In this document: positions 1 to 9,807 of the stretch, piece after piece | Layout: every line of letters begins with the position of its first letter | Numbering within the stretch: the first letter of the stretch is position 1 | Origin: Warburgia ugandensis | Lineage: Eukaryota; Streptophyta; Magnoliopsida; Canellales; Canellaceae | DNA length: 64,000 nucleotides | NCBI GenBank assembly: GCA_035236585.1 | Contig: CP141136.1 | Span: forward strand, 49,741,136 to 49,805,135 | Reading direction: 5' to 3' | Program-made: the position numbers and the translations under genes | Notes under the pieces: model-generated | Databases searched by the model: none | The model's input: only the letters and a program-made list of their open reading frames with translations | Told to the model about the DNA's origin: nothing

Positions 1-1358
1 TGTGATGAGATCTCCACCACCCAAGCCGGCTCCATCGTCTCCAACGGATCTACAGCTGGGGAGATCTCTTCATGGTCGGAAAACCATGCTAGCCTACCGG
101 AATTGAAAGTAGGAGTGGTGCACCTACCTGTACCGGTCTAGGGAGGAGGAGATCACCGAATAAAGAAAAAAAACCTAGCGGAGGAAACCCTAGCTTTTCG
201 AAAAAATATATAGAGCTTGATCCTTGGTGTTCGTTATTGGAAAATGAGAGAGACCATGGGTTTTTTGAAGATCCCACAGTCTTGAATATTTTCAACGGTA
301 AAAGATAACCAATCACTGGTCAGATTGTCCAGAATACAAGGAAAAACCTGCCGGAGATGGTACCCAGTACCGTTTTCACTTTCGTCTTAACTTTTCGAGA
401 GATCCATGGAATGGATCATCTTAGAACTAAAGGTATTTTGTATATAGCCCTTGTCCGAACAGATCTAATGGTAAAGATTTGGTTTCAACGGGTAGAAAAC
501 GATGGCTAATTGAAATAGGGTTTCCTAGGTAGAAACCCAGTTCAATCGGGGACGACGCGTCCCTGAACGCGCCAGACGTCTCCACATAGTCTAGAGCACC
601 TGGTGCGTTTGTGGACACGCCCCACAGGCTTAAGAGAGAGGGAGAGAAAGAAGGACAAGTTGGGAGAGTTTGGGGAGGTTTTTGAATCTGAAATTTAGCT
701 GCATACTAGGGGACCTTGTGAATGATTTTATGAAGATTTTTGAGAATTTTTCTGAGGTCTATTTATAAGTGTTTTGAGTGGTTTTCATAATAACATGCAA
801 TAATTATATTTTCTCCTTTTTATTATTTAATGTATATTAGATTCCCACTCCCACCTCCTTCTCCACTAACAGGTGGTAGTGGTTTGACTAATGATTGTAT
901 GTTTTTCAGACGTTGGATCCCTTTGTGGGTCCTTATTGGGCCCCATGTGGGCCCCACATGTGTGTGAAAAGACCAAATTGCCTTTTTATGGAGAAAAATC
1001 CATTTTATTCTCCCGGGCTCGGAATTGAGTGTACTTAGTGGCGTTGAATTCGTATTTCTGAGTGCATTCCATATTTGGATGTTTTAGGTCTTGGTTATTT
1101 GTGAAATTACCATTTTGCCCTTTCATTCATTAAAATGAAGAAAAATACAGATTTTTCATCCATATTCAGAACTTGTCGTGCGTACAGTCATTTTAAAGTG
1201 TTCGTCGCATATGTTTTCAATTATACATCTCTCATACCTTGATTCCACTTATATGAGAAGTGCATATTTTATAACCCTAATATTCCAGCCTGATTTTCAT
1301 TGAAATTCTCAATTTTAATATTTATTTAATTTCATTATAAAAAATTAGGGGTGTTACA
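1..1358 (-). mobile_element. Family A LTR copy A0, cut by window edge
   Basis: This is the first part (in element orientation) of a family A LTR on the minus strand; the rest lies left of the window. The element start is the reverse complement of ATTAGGGGTGTTACA at 1344-1358, a decayed form of the TGTAATAACCCC start seen in A1 and A2. The block at about 841-900 (CCACCTCCTTCTCCACTA and following) is also found in A1, A4 and, reversed, in A3 and A5. A minus-strand TATA-like run sits near 760-768. A CpG-rich patch with GACGCGTCC-type motifs at about 548-580 lies roughly 200 bp downstream of it, as in the other copies. The only open frames are short and not conserved between copies, so I call no gene. 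Family assignment rests on similarity to the other copies in this window. Confidence 0.8.
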
Positions 1359-2149
1359 TTAACTACTTGAGAAGTTGAAGTTCCTGCAGGCATTGAGTTT
1401 TTCCAGCAGGAGGCATTGAATTTAACTCCTCCATACTCCACATTCCTCCACCAAATTCCTTCCCTTCTTATTCCACTTCCTTCCCACCTCCAATACCTCA
1501 CTTTCCCTCTAGTTTTTCCCTATTTTTCCTCAGGTTTTAAGTAGACTTTAATGGGGTTTCTCTTTTGGTTTTGTGCTAGACAAGTAAAGGTCGAAGGAGG
1601 CATCATTACTATGCTTAAATAACCTTATTCCCTAGATTTTCAAGGACAAAAGCTTGCCATGCATCTTACCAGCACATATACAATGATTTCACATTTTTTG
1701 GGCTGGTCTTGCACACCTACACAAGCCAGCCGTTACTTCTCCCATTTCCTTATATAACACCTAATCAATTGGCCTTCCATATAAACCCATTTATTTGCTT
1801 CTTATTTATAATTACTCCCTAGTTCTATCACAATTTAGCCTTCTTCACCTTAGTTAATTCAAACCATTAGTCTTCACTCTAATTAGTTACTTAGGTCTCA
1901 TAATTCCATATCATGCATATCTTAGTTGTACCCTACACTTCAATCTTCCTCCACCTAGGATTTTCCTATATGTAATAGCTATCCCCATGACTTTACTACT
2001 CCACTTAAAGCATCCCAAACGTGTTCTAACATTCATAATCACTCTCTTTATAATACTTCTTGCTTAATATAATTGAAGGATAAGAGAAGAAAATGGTGAA
2101 TTGAAGTGAGAGAGTGTAGAAATGAAAACATACCCCATTTTTTATGGAT
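1359..2149. other. Unassigned AT-rich DNA
   Basis: No coding region, LTR end or RNA gene is recognised. It is the flank of A0 and the left flank of the SINE. No repeat of this stretch is seen elsewhere in the window, so it may be low-copy host intergenic DNA or an old unrecognised element. Confidence 0.4.
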
Positions 2150-2167
2150 TATATTTACATTATATGG

Positions 2168-2323
2168 AGAAGGGGAGCCTTGGTGCAATGGTAGGGTTGT
2201 CATCATGTGACTTTGAGGTCCTCTTGCAAAATGCAAGGTAAGGTTGCCTACTATTGACCCAAGTGGTTTGCCCCTTCCCTGGACTTCACGTAAGTGGGAG
2301 CTTTGTGCACTCGGGTGCCCTTT
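2168..2323 (+). mobile_element. Au-like SINE with 18-bp target duplication, B box deleted
   Basis: The body begins with GGGGAGCCTTGGTGCAATGG at 2172 and ends with GGTGCCCTTTT. This follows the order of the angiosperm Au SINE: tRNA-like A-box region, then the TGTGAC...GAGGTC stretch, AATGCAAGGTAAGGTTGC, the CCCCTTCCCTGGAC stretch, and GGGAGCTTTGTGCACTCGGG. The segment that should hold the B box (GGTTCGAG type) is missing between GAGGTC and CTCTTGCAAAATGC. The copy is therefore internally deleted and should lack a full pol III promoter. It is flanked by 18-bp direct repeats TATATTTACATTATATGG (2150-2167) and TATATTTATATTATATGG (2324-2341), which differ at one base. Family assignment is from memory of the consensus; the target duplication is seen directly. 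Confidence 0.85.
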
Positions 2324-2341
2324 TATATTTATATTATATGG

Positions 2342-4186
2342 GATTTTATATAATTGCTCATATTACACACTTACCTATCAATGTGCTTATATTCATGTGA
2401 TGATAAGAATATTACTTCTTGAGCTAGTCTCCTCACCCATGCACAGAATAGCTTGGGAACTCCTACCTACTTCCCACAGCACCTTGGTTCTGATGTAGCA
2501 TGTCACTTTCAAGGGAACGCTCTAGTAGCTCTTTCCCATTTCTCACTGCACTAGGGATCTGATGTAGTAGCTTATCGGTGAACACCGTAGTAGCCCTTGC
2601 CATATCTTATTGCATTTGGGATCTAATGCAATGCATCACTTATGGGAAATGACCTAGCCTTAGGAAATGTTGAAATAAGATTCATATTCTATCCAACTTG
2701 CTATCTTTTTCATGCATGCACACATATGTATTTTCTAGTACAATCCTAACTAGTATATTTGATGCATGCAATATATGAGTTGACTAGTGCTCATTGATCC
2801 AAACTAGATATACACATGGAGTCTATTTCTTTGAAAAATAAGTATTGATTCAACTAGGTCTAGTGAGCCTACTTCTTTTGGAGTGAAATATAAGTTTAGT
2901 AATGGAGCAAGAATAGTCCTCCCCTTGTCGTTATGAAGTTAGATCAAGAAAATCTACATTGTGATCAACTATCCCATACTTAAGACCTATTCTTAACCCA
3001 TTACTATTTTTGATGTTTAACAAACCTTTAAGCTGATTACTAAAGAAAAATTGAAAATTTATTATAATAATAAAAAAGGAAGAATGGCTCTATATTTACA
3101 TGGTTTAATAGTCTCCACAAATCATCTTGAGGATCTCTAAGTTATATCTCCTTTTCAACTTAAACTACATATATAGGTATTTTGTGCAGTGCATATTTTG
3201 AGTTTTATTTATCATGGAAAACTTTAGAAGAAGGATAAATGGTGAACTAATTATATACAAAATCTACTAATAAGGAAAAGTTGAAAATATAGTGAATATT
3301 AAAAAAATCCACATTTCGTCCTTCTAAAGGAACTTTCATAAATTTTTATCCAAAATTTTAATTTTTTTAAAGTAAATTCAAAAGAAATGACTCAAAAATT
3401 GTTAAGAAAAACAATGGACACATCAAAATTGAAATACCCTAACCCTAGGCTTAAATTAAACATTGTCTTGAATGTTTAGAACTGCATACCATGGACAAAA
3501 GAAATAATAAACCTGAAAGGAAAGGGTGAGAAAGATAGTACCTACACTCTTGGGATAGTGTATTGATCGATTGATGTGGACAAAGATGCACATATAATGA
3601 TTACGTAAAATGCAACTCTATGACACCAGAACTAACTAATCTATTAAACCCTAAGCCCAGCTATCGATGGAGTTCCTAGAATAGCTCACTCCATTCCAAA
3701 ATTTCATGGTAGTCAATGTACTTTCGCCACCTAAAAATGTATGGTGGTGATAATATGATAGCATGATGGGCCAACGTGAAGAAGAATTTCTTAGAACCAA
3801 CTAGAGAGGATTTGGCCCTTGATTGGTCAAATTGGGTATATGGGATGCCAACATCAAAAAGCAGAAAATGTTTCCCCTCTCTTACATTTTCTTAAACATT
3901 AAGGCAAAACTCACTCCATATTTCCTCAAAATAATCATCATGTTCCTCTAGATGTAGAGAATTCGTAGGGATTATACCCTCTTGATTATCTTCTATACAA
4001 CTTACAACTTGGTGATATCTTTTAGAAACATCATTGGACACTCCTACCTATTCTGCAATAATAGAGGATTTTAGATGAACTTGAATGCTCACATTGGGTA
4101 TCATTCGATAAAGGTGATAGGTTCAAATCAGGTGTTTCTTCTCCAAGGAAAGGCTCAAACAAAAAGTTAAGAAATGTGAGGGGTCT
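2342..4186. other. Unassigned AT-rich DNA left of the first B LTR
   Basis: No gene, LTR or RNA is recognised. The stretch contains the degenerate short repeats listed at 2476-2665 and many short purine or pyrimidine runs. The last bases before the B LTR at 4187 are GGTCT; the matching duplication is not found because the other end of that element is lost. Confidence 0.4.
2476..2665. repeat. Degenerate tandem repeat, about 65-70 bp, three units
   Basis: Three diverged units start near 2476 (CACAGCACCTTGGTTCTGAT), 2547 (CACTGCACTAGGGATCTGAT) and 2612 (ATTGCATTTGGGATCTAATG). Each is followed by a GTAG or GCAT stretch and a short GGGAA, GTGAA or GGGAAA block. A related phrase, GCACCCTTGGTTCTGATG, occurs once at about 39828. 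The units are too decayed to name a family. Confidence 0.45.
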
Positions 4187-7071
4187 TGATAAGTTTTCAA
4201 TTTTGTATAAAAAGTACCTAATTAGTATCCTATGTGTTATAACTTATAGTGTTAAATTAGGGTTTTTGGCCCAAATTTTGAAACACATGCATTTTTGACA
4301 TAATAGTTCAAAAGATTGATACTTTTTAGTTCAGGAGCTAGTATAGAGTAAGTATATGAATGATTATACTTTTATAAGATTTAATTAGGGTTTTTATTTT
4401 TTTATAGGTGTTCAGAAGGTAATCCAAAGGCCAGGCTTGATCAATATAAGAATTGAAGTTATTCATGATGTTGCCTAGTCTAACTAGAAATCCTAAGCAA
4501 GCCAAAGCCAAAATTTCATCAATCAAAGGTATGATGAAGGTTCAAGATCATCCTATGAAAAGCTGGAAGGAAATTGGAGAAGCAAAAGGTGACTAAAAAT
4601 GTACCCAAGCCCAACCTTTGCATTTCCAACACCTTTGTATGGGAGCCATTCAAGCCACTTAGCCATTAAAGTCATGAAAATGGGTGAAAAGCCATATGAG
4701 CTACTCAAGCCTTGAAACCACTTAAGCCAACAAGGAATGAGCCATCAAGCCAAGGAGTAGTACCACATGGAGCCACACGAATGGAGCATCAATCCAAGTA
4801 ACTTTACTATGTTAAAAGTGGGATTTTAAAGGGATTTTGAGAGAGAATTGTAAAAGGTAAGATGATAATGCATTAAGGGATGCATCAAGAGAGAAAACCC
4901 AACATTCCTAATCCATTTCCCAACCCTAACCCACCCATATTACTAGGGTTCCATATTTTTATGTCAAGAAGGGAGATACCTTCCTTAAAAAGTATGCCCC
5001 CCTTGCCTAATTGGAAAAAATCAAGCAGTTTTTGGGAAACCCTAGATCTAAGTCCTTGCAATCATGTAAAAACTCTAGGTTTTATTCCAAAATTTCCTCC
5101 TTATTTTATTTCTTATTTACCTCACTCTTCCCACCATTCAAATTCCATTCAATTAGGAGGGTAGAGAGCCACTTTTCTTCCAAGGAAAATGGCACCTCCC
5201 CCTTCCTAATTAGGAAACTAGCAAGCCCATGACACACTCTCTCTCATGTCATCTTTGTTATATTATCTCGGCCTAACTTTAATCCTTTAAATGCAACCTC
5301 AGCCCTAGATCTAGATCTTCACTTCTTTCCTAGATTATACATTCATCAAATTAGAAGCTACAACATCTATATTTTCCCCCATGGTTCCAACATTTTTTTC
5401 CTAGTAGAAGTTGCATAAGACAACTTTGAAATCAAGCTCTACTTCAGTGCTTTATTGGTGGTGGACTTTGGGACTTCTTTGATGCTTTTCTTCTTTTGGA
5501 TTTCTAGTTATTGTCTTGGTTATTTGCTCTTTAGTTTATTTTAGTAGTTTGCTTGCTTTGGTTTACTTTTTCATTGCTTTAGTTTCACTTGTTTTGATTT
5601 TTAGTTTTAAACTTTTCTTTCCACCTAGATTTCCCCTTTCTTCTTTACCTCAATTACACTTGTTTTTCTTTGTTATTCCTTAAAGATTCAAGTTATCTCT
5701 TCTATGTTAGTGACAGCCAAGAGAAGATTTAGCTCAGAACCGTGATTTCTCTTCTTGAAAATCACATTTTCTTTCCTTTTGTTAGCTCTTAGTTTTAGGT
5801 CAGTTAGCTTAGAACCTTGATTACCCTTCTTGAAAATGACATTTTCTTTGCTTTTGTTAGCCCTTAGTTTTAGGTCAAATTCCTTGCCTTAGTTCACCCA
5901 CTTAGCTTTCTTTTCTCTTGAATTCCTTTATGCTGTTTCCTTGCATGTCATCATACTTTAGTTTGTGATCATTAGATATATATATATATATATATATTAG
6001 GTTTTGTGCACTTGAATTCTATGCAATTTTCAGAAATATTTACTTACTTTATATGCATAATTTTGTAGTAATTTGGGAATGAATTAATAATGTTTTTTGA
6101 GGTTTATTGTTATAGAATGTTTCTCTTATCAAAGTACTTTAGATCTGGGTTGTTTCATTGCATAAAAGTTGTGGTTTCAATTGCTTTTTTATGTTTGAAT
6201 TGTTTGATGTTCTTAAGTAGTTGAAATCTAAAAATTTTCTCCCCTTAACTTTGTGCTTTATTTTCAGCCATCTAAATATTGTTTTTGACTAAATTATTAG
6301 GAAACCCTTTAGCTTTTCATGTTGTTTATCAGATCCATTAATTAATTTTTATGATAGTTCACTTTATATTCATCAATTGTGGTCACTTTTGGACCCATGA
6401 ACCATGCACACAATACATGGATCATGCGCATGGAACTAGGTCACATTCATCTTTGGTTTTTTCTTTTTTAGTTGTATAATTTTATTTTGAAAATTGTAAA
6501 ATAGCTATTTGCATCTTATTTTAGGTTTAGAAAGTTTCCTTTTTTTTTTGGAAAGTTCCATATTTAGAAAGTGTTTAATTTAGAAAGTCTCCTTAATTGT
6601 ATTTTTCGTTCACATGCGGGTTTCTAATTTCTTGTTAGATCTAATTAGATTTGGTAGTTACATATTTTTATTTGTTAGTTCAATGTTAGACAGTTTCCTA
6701 ATTTAGTTTTAGAAAGTTTCTAATTCTAGTTTAGGAAAGTGTTAATTTAGGAAAATTTCCATTTAGCAATTTCTTTAAGTTAGTTGCTCAGTTTAATTCA
6801 TGATTATTTTTCATTAGTTTCTTTTGCTAAATGCTTGTTAGTTAGGTTAGTCTCTAATTCCATTGCTTAATCTTAATTTTAGAGACTTTCTCTTAATTGT
6901 AGTTTCTAATTCCATAGTACAACCTCATCTCTATCTCTTAGGCTGAGGTGAATGAATTTAAATAAAAAATAAACCATTCAAAATATATGAGATTTCTCAT
7001 GGGATTGACCTTGCATACCCGAATATACTACATTGATACGTGCACTTGCAAGTAATTTTAAAACTACACCA
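4187..7071 (+). mobile_element. Family B (Athila-type) 5' LTR, copy B-a
   Basis: The LTR begins TGATAAGTTTTCAATTTTG at 4187 and ends ACTACACCA at 7071. It is followed by a 6-base spacer AGTTTT and a tRNA-Asp-type primer-binding site, which fixes its right end and its role as a 5' LTR. Its length, about 2.9 kb, agrees with the reassembled B-e and B-f LTRs. The first 500 bp match B-e (44687 onward), B-f and B-c, including the phrase CATGTGTTATAACTTAT. The later half holds many GTTAGTTTAGAAAGTTTCC-like phrases and a block around 6400 rich in CATGCGCATGG motifs. No open reading frame of note is present. A 5' LTR with this primer site and gag order is typical of plant Athila/Tat Gypsy elements. 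Confidence 0.85.
5976..5997. repeat. (AT)n microsatellite inside LTR B-a
   Basis: About eleven AT dinucleotides in a row within the LTR. The equivalent places in B-e and B-f lack it, so it is a copy-specific expansion. Confidence 0.9.
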
Positions 7072-7077
7072 AGTTTT

Positions 7078-7095
7078 TGACACCATTGTTGGGAA
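7078..7095 (+). other. Primer-binding site (tRNA-Asp type), decayed
   Basis: The 18 bases TGACACCATTGTTGGGAA match TGGCGCCGTTGCCGGGGA, the complement of the 3' end of plant tRNA-Asp, at 12 positions. All six differences are G-to-A or C-to-T, the pattern expected from deamination of methylated cytosine on either strand. The site lies 6 bases after the LTR end, the usual geometry for priming of minus-strand DNA synthesis. Confidence 0.85.
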
Positions 7096-8106
7096 ATCAC
7101 AAAGGATTTGTGGTTGCATTCTTATTTCAATTATTTTCCTTCAGTCATAGTCTTAGGTTGCATTAGATTAGGATTTTTGCATTGCATTTGCATATCTTGC
7201 TAGTTCTTCATAAATCCACATATCTTTCTTGTTTGTTATGTCGGGGAAATTCGCAAGAGGAGCTTCATCAACTAGATAGGATTTCCTTGCTTTCTTATCT
7301 TAGGATTTTTCCTTTTGAGTGAACTTGTAGTGAGGTCCCATTGTAACTTTCATTTTCTTTAATTCAATTTTATTGAGTTGTATTAAAATAGGGCAAGTGT
7401 GTGGCTTGGAGGTCCACTCTTAATCTTCATCAAAAACCGCTAGCTTGCACCTATCTAACCTTTGGTTGGATAACATCTAGGTTGCATTAGTTTTCATTCT
7501 TGTATTGCATTGCACGTTTATTGCCTTTTGTTGGATGGAACGTATTGTTAGTAAGAGCTCCATAGGAACCCTCATAAAATAAGTATTGGATTTTATCATT
7601 AGATCCTTTTCCCACCTAGGAAATCACTTCAATGCTTGTATGCTCGCAATCCTAGTCGTTAACCTTAATTCAAAATCAAGTAGCAAGAAACCTGCGGTCT
7701 TGATCTCATAGGACCCTTTTTCAAAGGGGTAATCTATTGTCATTCTAGTGTCTTTTGAACTTTGTAATTATAGTGGGTATCATAAATTGAATTGATTTTC
7801 CCATGCCTTTTGTTGATGAATGTTGATGTCTAATTACTTCCTTCCATGGGAATTGTATTAACCACATTGGGCAGGACTTAATTGGCAAGCAATAGTCATG
7901 TCCGGATTAAAGGAGGAGGTATCTAGCTTTAGGGTTAAAAGCTATAACCTTACAGATTAACAAAGATAAAAAAGACATCTCGCTAGCATTAGGAATTGTT
8001 TGCTTTCGTAACATATAGAGTTAGGAGTCATTTAGATTTAGGTTGCATCAATTAGATAGCTTTTCATTATAGTGCATTCCAATGACATCAATCTCAGAAT
8101 AGTGAA
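7096..8106 (+). other. Family B leader (5' untranslated region)
   Basis: Long non-coding leader between the primer site and gag. It contains the shared module at about 7710-7930 (GGACCCTTTTTCAAAGGGGT to GGTATCTAGCTTTAGGG). Related copies lie in the leaders at 24065-24295 (minus) and 44285-44500 (plus), and inside the family A LTRs. No open frame is conserved. Confidence 0.7.
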
Positions 8107-8298
8107 TTAGTACCATTAGATCCTGAGATTGAACGTACTCATAGGAAAGGGTTAAGAAATCAAATTCTTGATCCAATGGCAGACGTACTAGTTGAAGTTG
8201 AGCATAAGGTTATTAGAGATTTCTATGGGCCACTTCAATTGAATACTCCATCATGAATCACTTCACTACCCATCAATGCAAACCATTTTGAACTCTAG
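8107..8298 (+). pseudogene. Family B gag, N-terminal fragment
   Basis: Reading through stops gives LDPEIERTHRKGLRN, then an ATG at 8176 giving MADVLVEVEHKV, and finally LPINANHFEL. This is the order of the Athila gag N-terminus (PLDPEIER, MAD, then P-INANNFEL). Stop codons occur at 8254 (TGA) and 8296 (TAG). Only about 60 residues remain before the sequence passes into a second B LTR at 8313, so the rest of gag, pol and any envelope-like gene are missing. No polypurine tract precedes that LTR, so the junction looks like a deletion and not a normal 3' end. Confidence 0.75.
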
Positions 8299-8312
8299 AG
8301 TCATTCAGTTAC

Positions 8313-9807
8313 TTATAAATGTCCAAATTTGTATAAAAATCACTCAATTAGTTGCCCATGTGTTATAACTTATAGAATTAAACTAGGGTTTTTGGCCAAA
8401 ACCTATAACACATACATTTCTAACCTAATAAATCAAATATTTGACAATTTGCTAGTTTAGAGGCTAATTTGAGGTAAGAATGTGAATAATCATAATTTTT
8501 TTTAAGGATTTAATTAGAGTTTTTGTCTTTTTGTAGTAGTTGAGATGATGATCTGATGACTAAGATCTATTAAGATGAAAATTGAAAATCAAGATTAAAA
8601 GATCAAGTCAAAGCTTAGATACCATCAATTCAAAGTGAGATAAAAGATCAAGATCTCCTTAAGGCACACAAAGATGGAATTGGAGAAGTCAAAGGTGACT
8701 AAAGTGGGCCCAAGCATAAGCTATGCAAAGTCCATCACCTTTGCATGGGATTCACTCAAGCCACTAAGCCAAGTAAGCCAAGTGTGTTGGGAATTATTTA
8801 TATGATGTAAGTATGGTGCGCCTATTTCGTGAATAGTGTGTACCATCCTTGTAATCTTTGGGGGTCTAAGAATGACAATCGCTACTATGATCGTTACATG
8901 TATGATACTAAATATAGTTGGAATAGCCACATTAATAGTTGCATTGATATTTATCTTCGTTCTAAAATAAGTATTGAGAGTTATATTTCAAATGATAGCG
9001 ACAATTCTTGTGAAAGTTACGCTTCTAGTTTGATTTGTAATCAAAGTGTAAGTGGTATTTTGATGACAATTATGTGTATCTTTTCTTGGTGAATTCTTCT
9101 TTTAAGTTGTTTACATGTTTATTGTTGAGATGTTTTAGTTCCATAGTTATCATTCAAGCAAGTTCATTCATCTAATTACATCTCAACCATGCCTCTAATT
9201 CACGAAAAAACCCCTTGGTTCCATGTGCACCACTCTAATTGTTGTGTGCATGGTTTTGAGGAGTTTTTAGATGAAGTTGGCATTTGATGAAGCATTTAGG
9301 TTATATTTTGAAGTGTTAGTCTTAGGTTTTGTAATTGATTCAATATTAGATTTATATAGATGTTTCGTATGTTTACAATCTTAGGAACCATGGGCACCAT
9401 TCTAGGTGTCATGTGCATGTTGTTGGATGTTATTCTTTTAATTTAGAATTGTTATTTCATTTCTATCCATGCACTTTTATTACTTTCATTTACTATTTTA
9501 CATCATATTTGTGAGCTTTCATAGTGAGGAAACGCACTAGAATCATGCGCATCACTCTAGCGCTAGCGCATGGTTTTAGAAGTTGTTTTCCTAGAATTGT
9601 TGCTTAATTATGTCTCTTGAATTCATTGCATACTAAGTGACTGGTTTGTTGTTTAGTTTTTCCTATTAGTTTCCATTAGTTTATTTATCTTTATTTAGAA
9701 AATTTCCAATTTCCATGTTTAGAAAGTTTAATTTAGGAAAGTCATGGATTCATTGCCTTAGTTCATCTTTAGGAAGTTCTTATTTAGGAAAATTTTCATT
9801 TAGGAGC
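8313..9807 (+). mobile_element. Family B LTR copy B-b, incomplete
   Basis: The stretch from 8313 (TTATAAATGTCCAAATTTGT) to about 8785 matches the first 500 bp of the B LTR, including CATGTGTTATAACTTATAG. About 9190-9807 resembles the second half: three CATGYGCA-rich blocks near 9216, 9388 and 9544, and TTTAGGAAAGT phrases near the end. Unrelated sequence lies between. The right end is cut where the tandem array begins at about 9808, so the LTR terminus and primer site are missing. It could be the remains of the 3' LTR of the element at 4187. Confidence 0.6.
8786..9120. other. Unassigned segment inside LTR B-b
   Basis: This stretch is not found in other B LTRs of the window. It holds an 87-codon plus-strand frame (8829-9092) rich in Ser, Tyr, Asn and Ile with no family I recognise, and an overlapping minus frame of similar length. 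It may be an insertion or a diverged LTR variant. I do not call a gene: there is no recognisable domain, start context or conservation. Confidence 0.4.

Noticed and set aside
2172..2230. Possible functional tRNA gene
   Set aside because: Only the A-box region of a tRNA-like head is present, followed by SINE body. No anticodon arm or B box.
3434..3450. CCCTAACCCTA, telomere-like
   Set aside because: Only about one and a half units; similar short runs at 4922 and 59281 are isolated. Not an interstitial telomere array.
8829..9092. Plus-strand frame of 87 codons in the unassigned part of LTR B-b
   Set aside because: Low-complexity composition, overlapping frame on the other strand, no recognised motif. 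Kept only as an unassigned segment.
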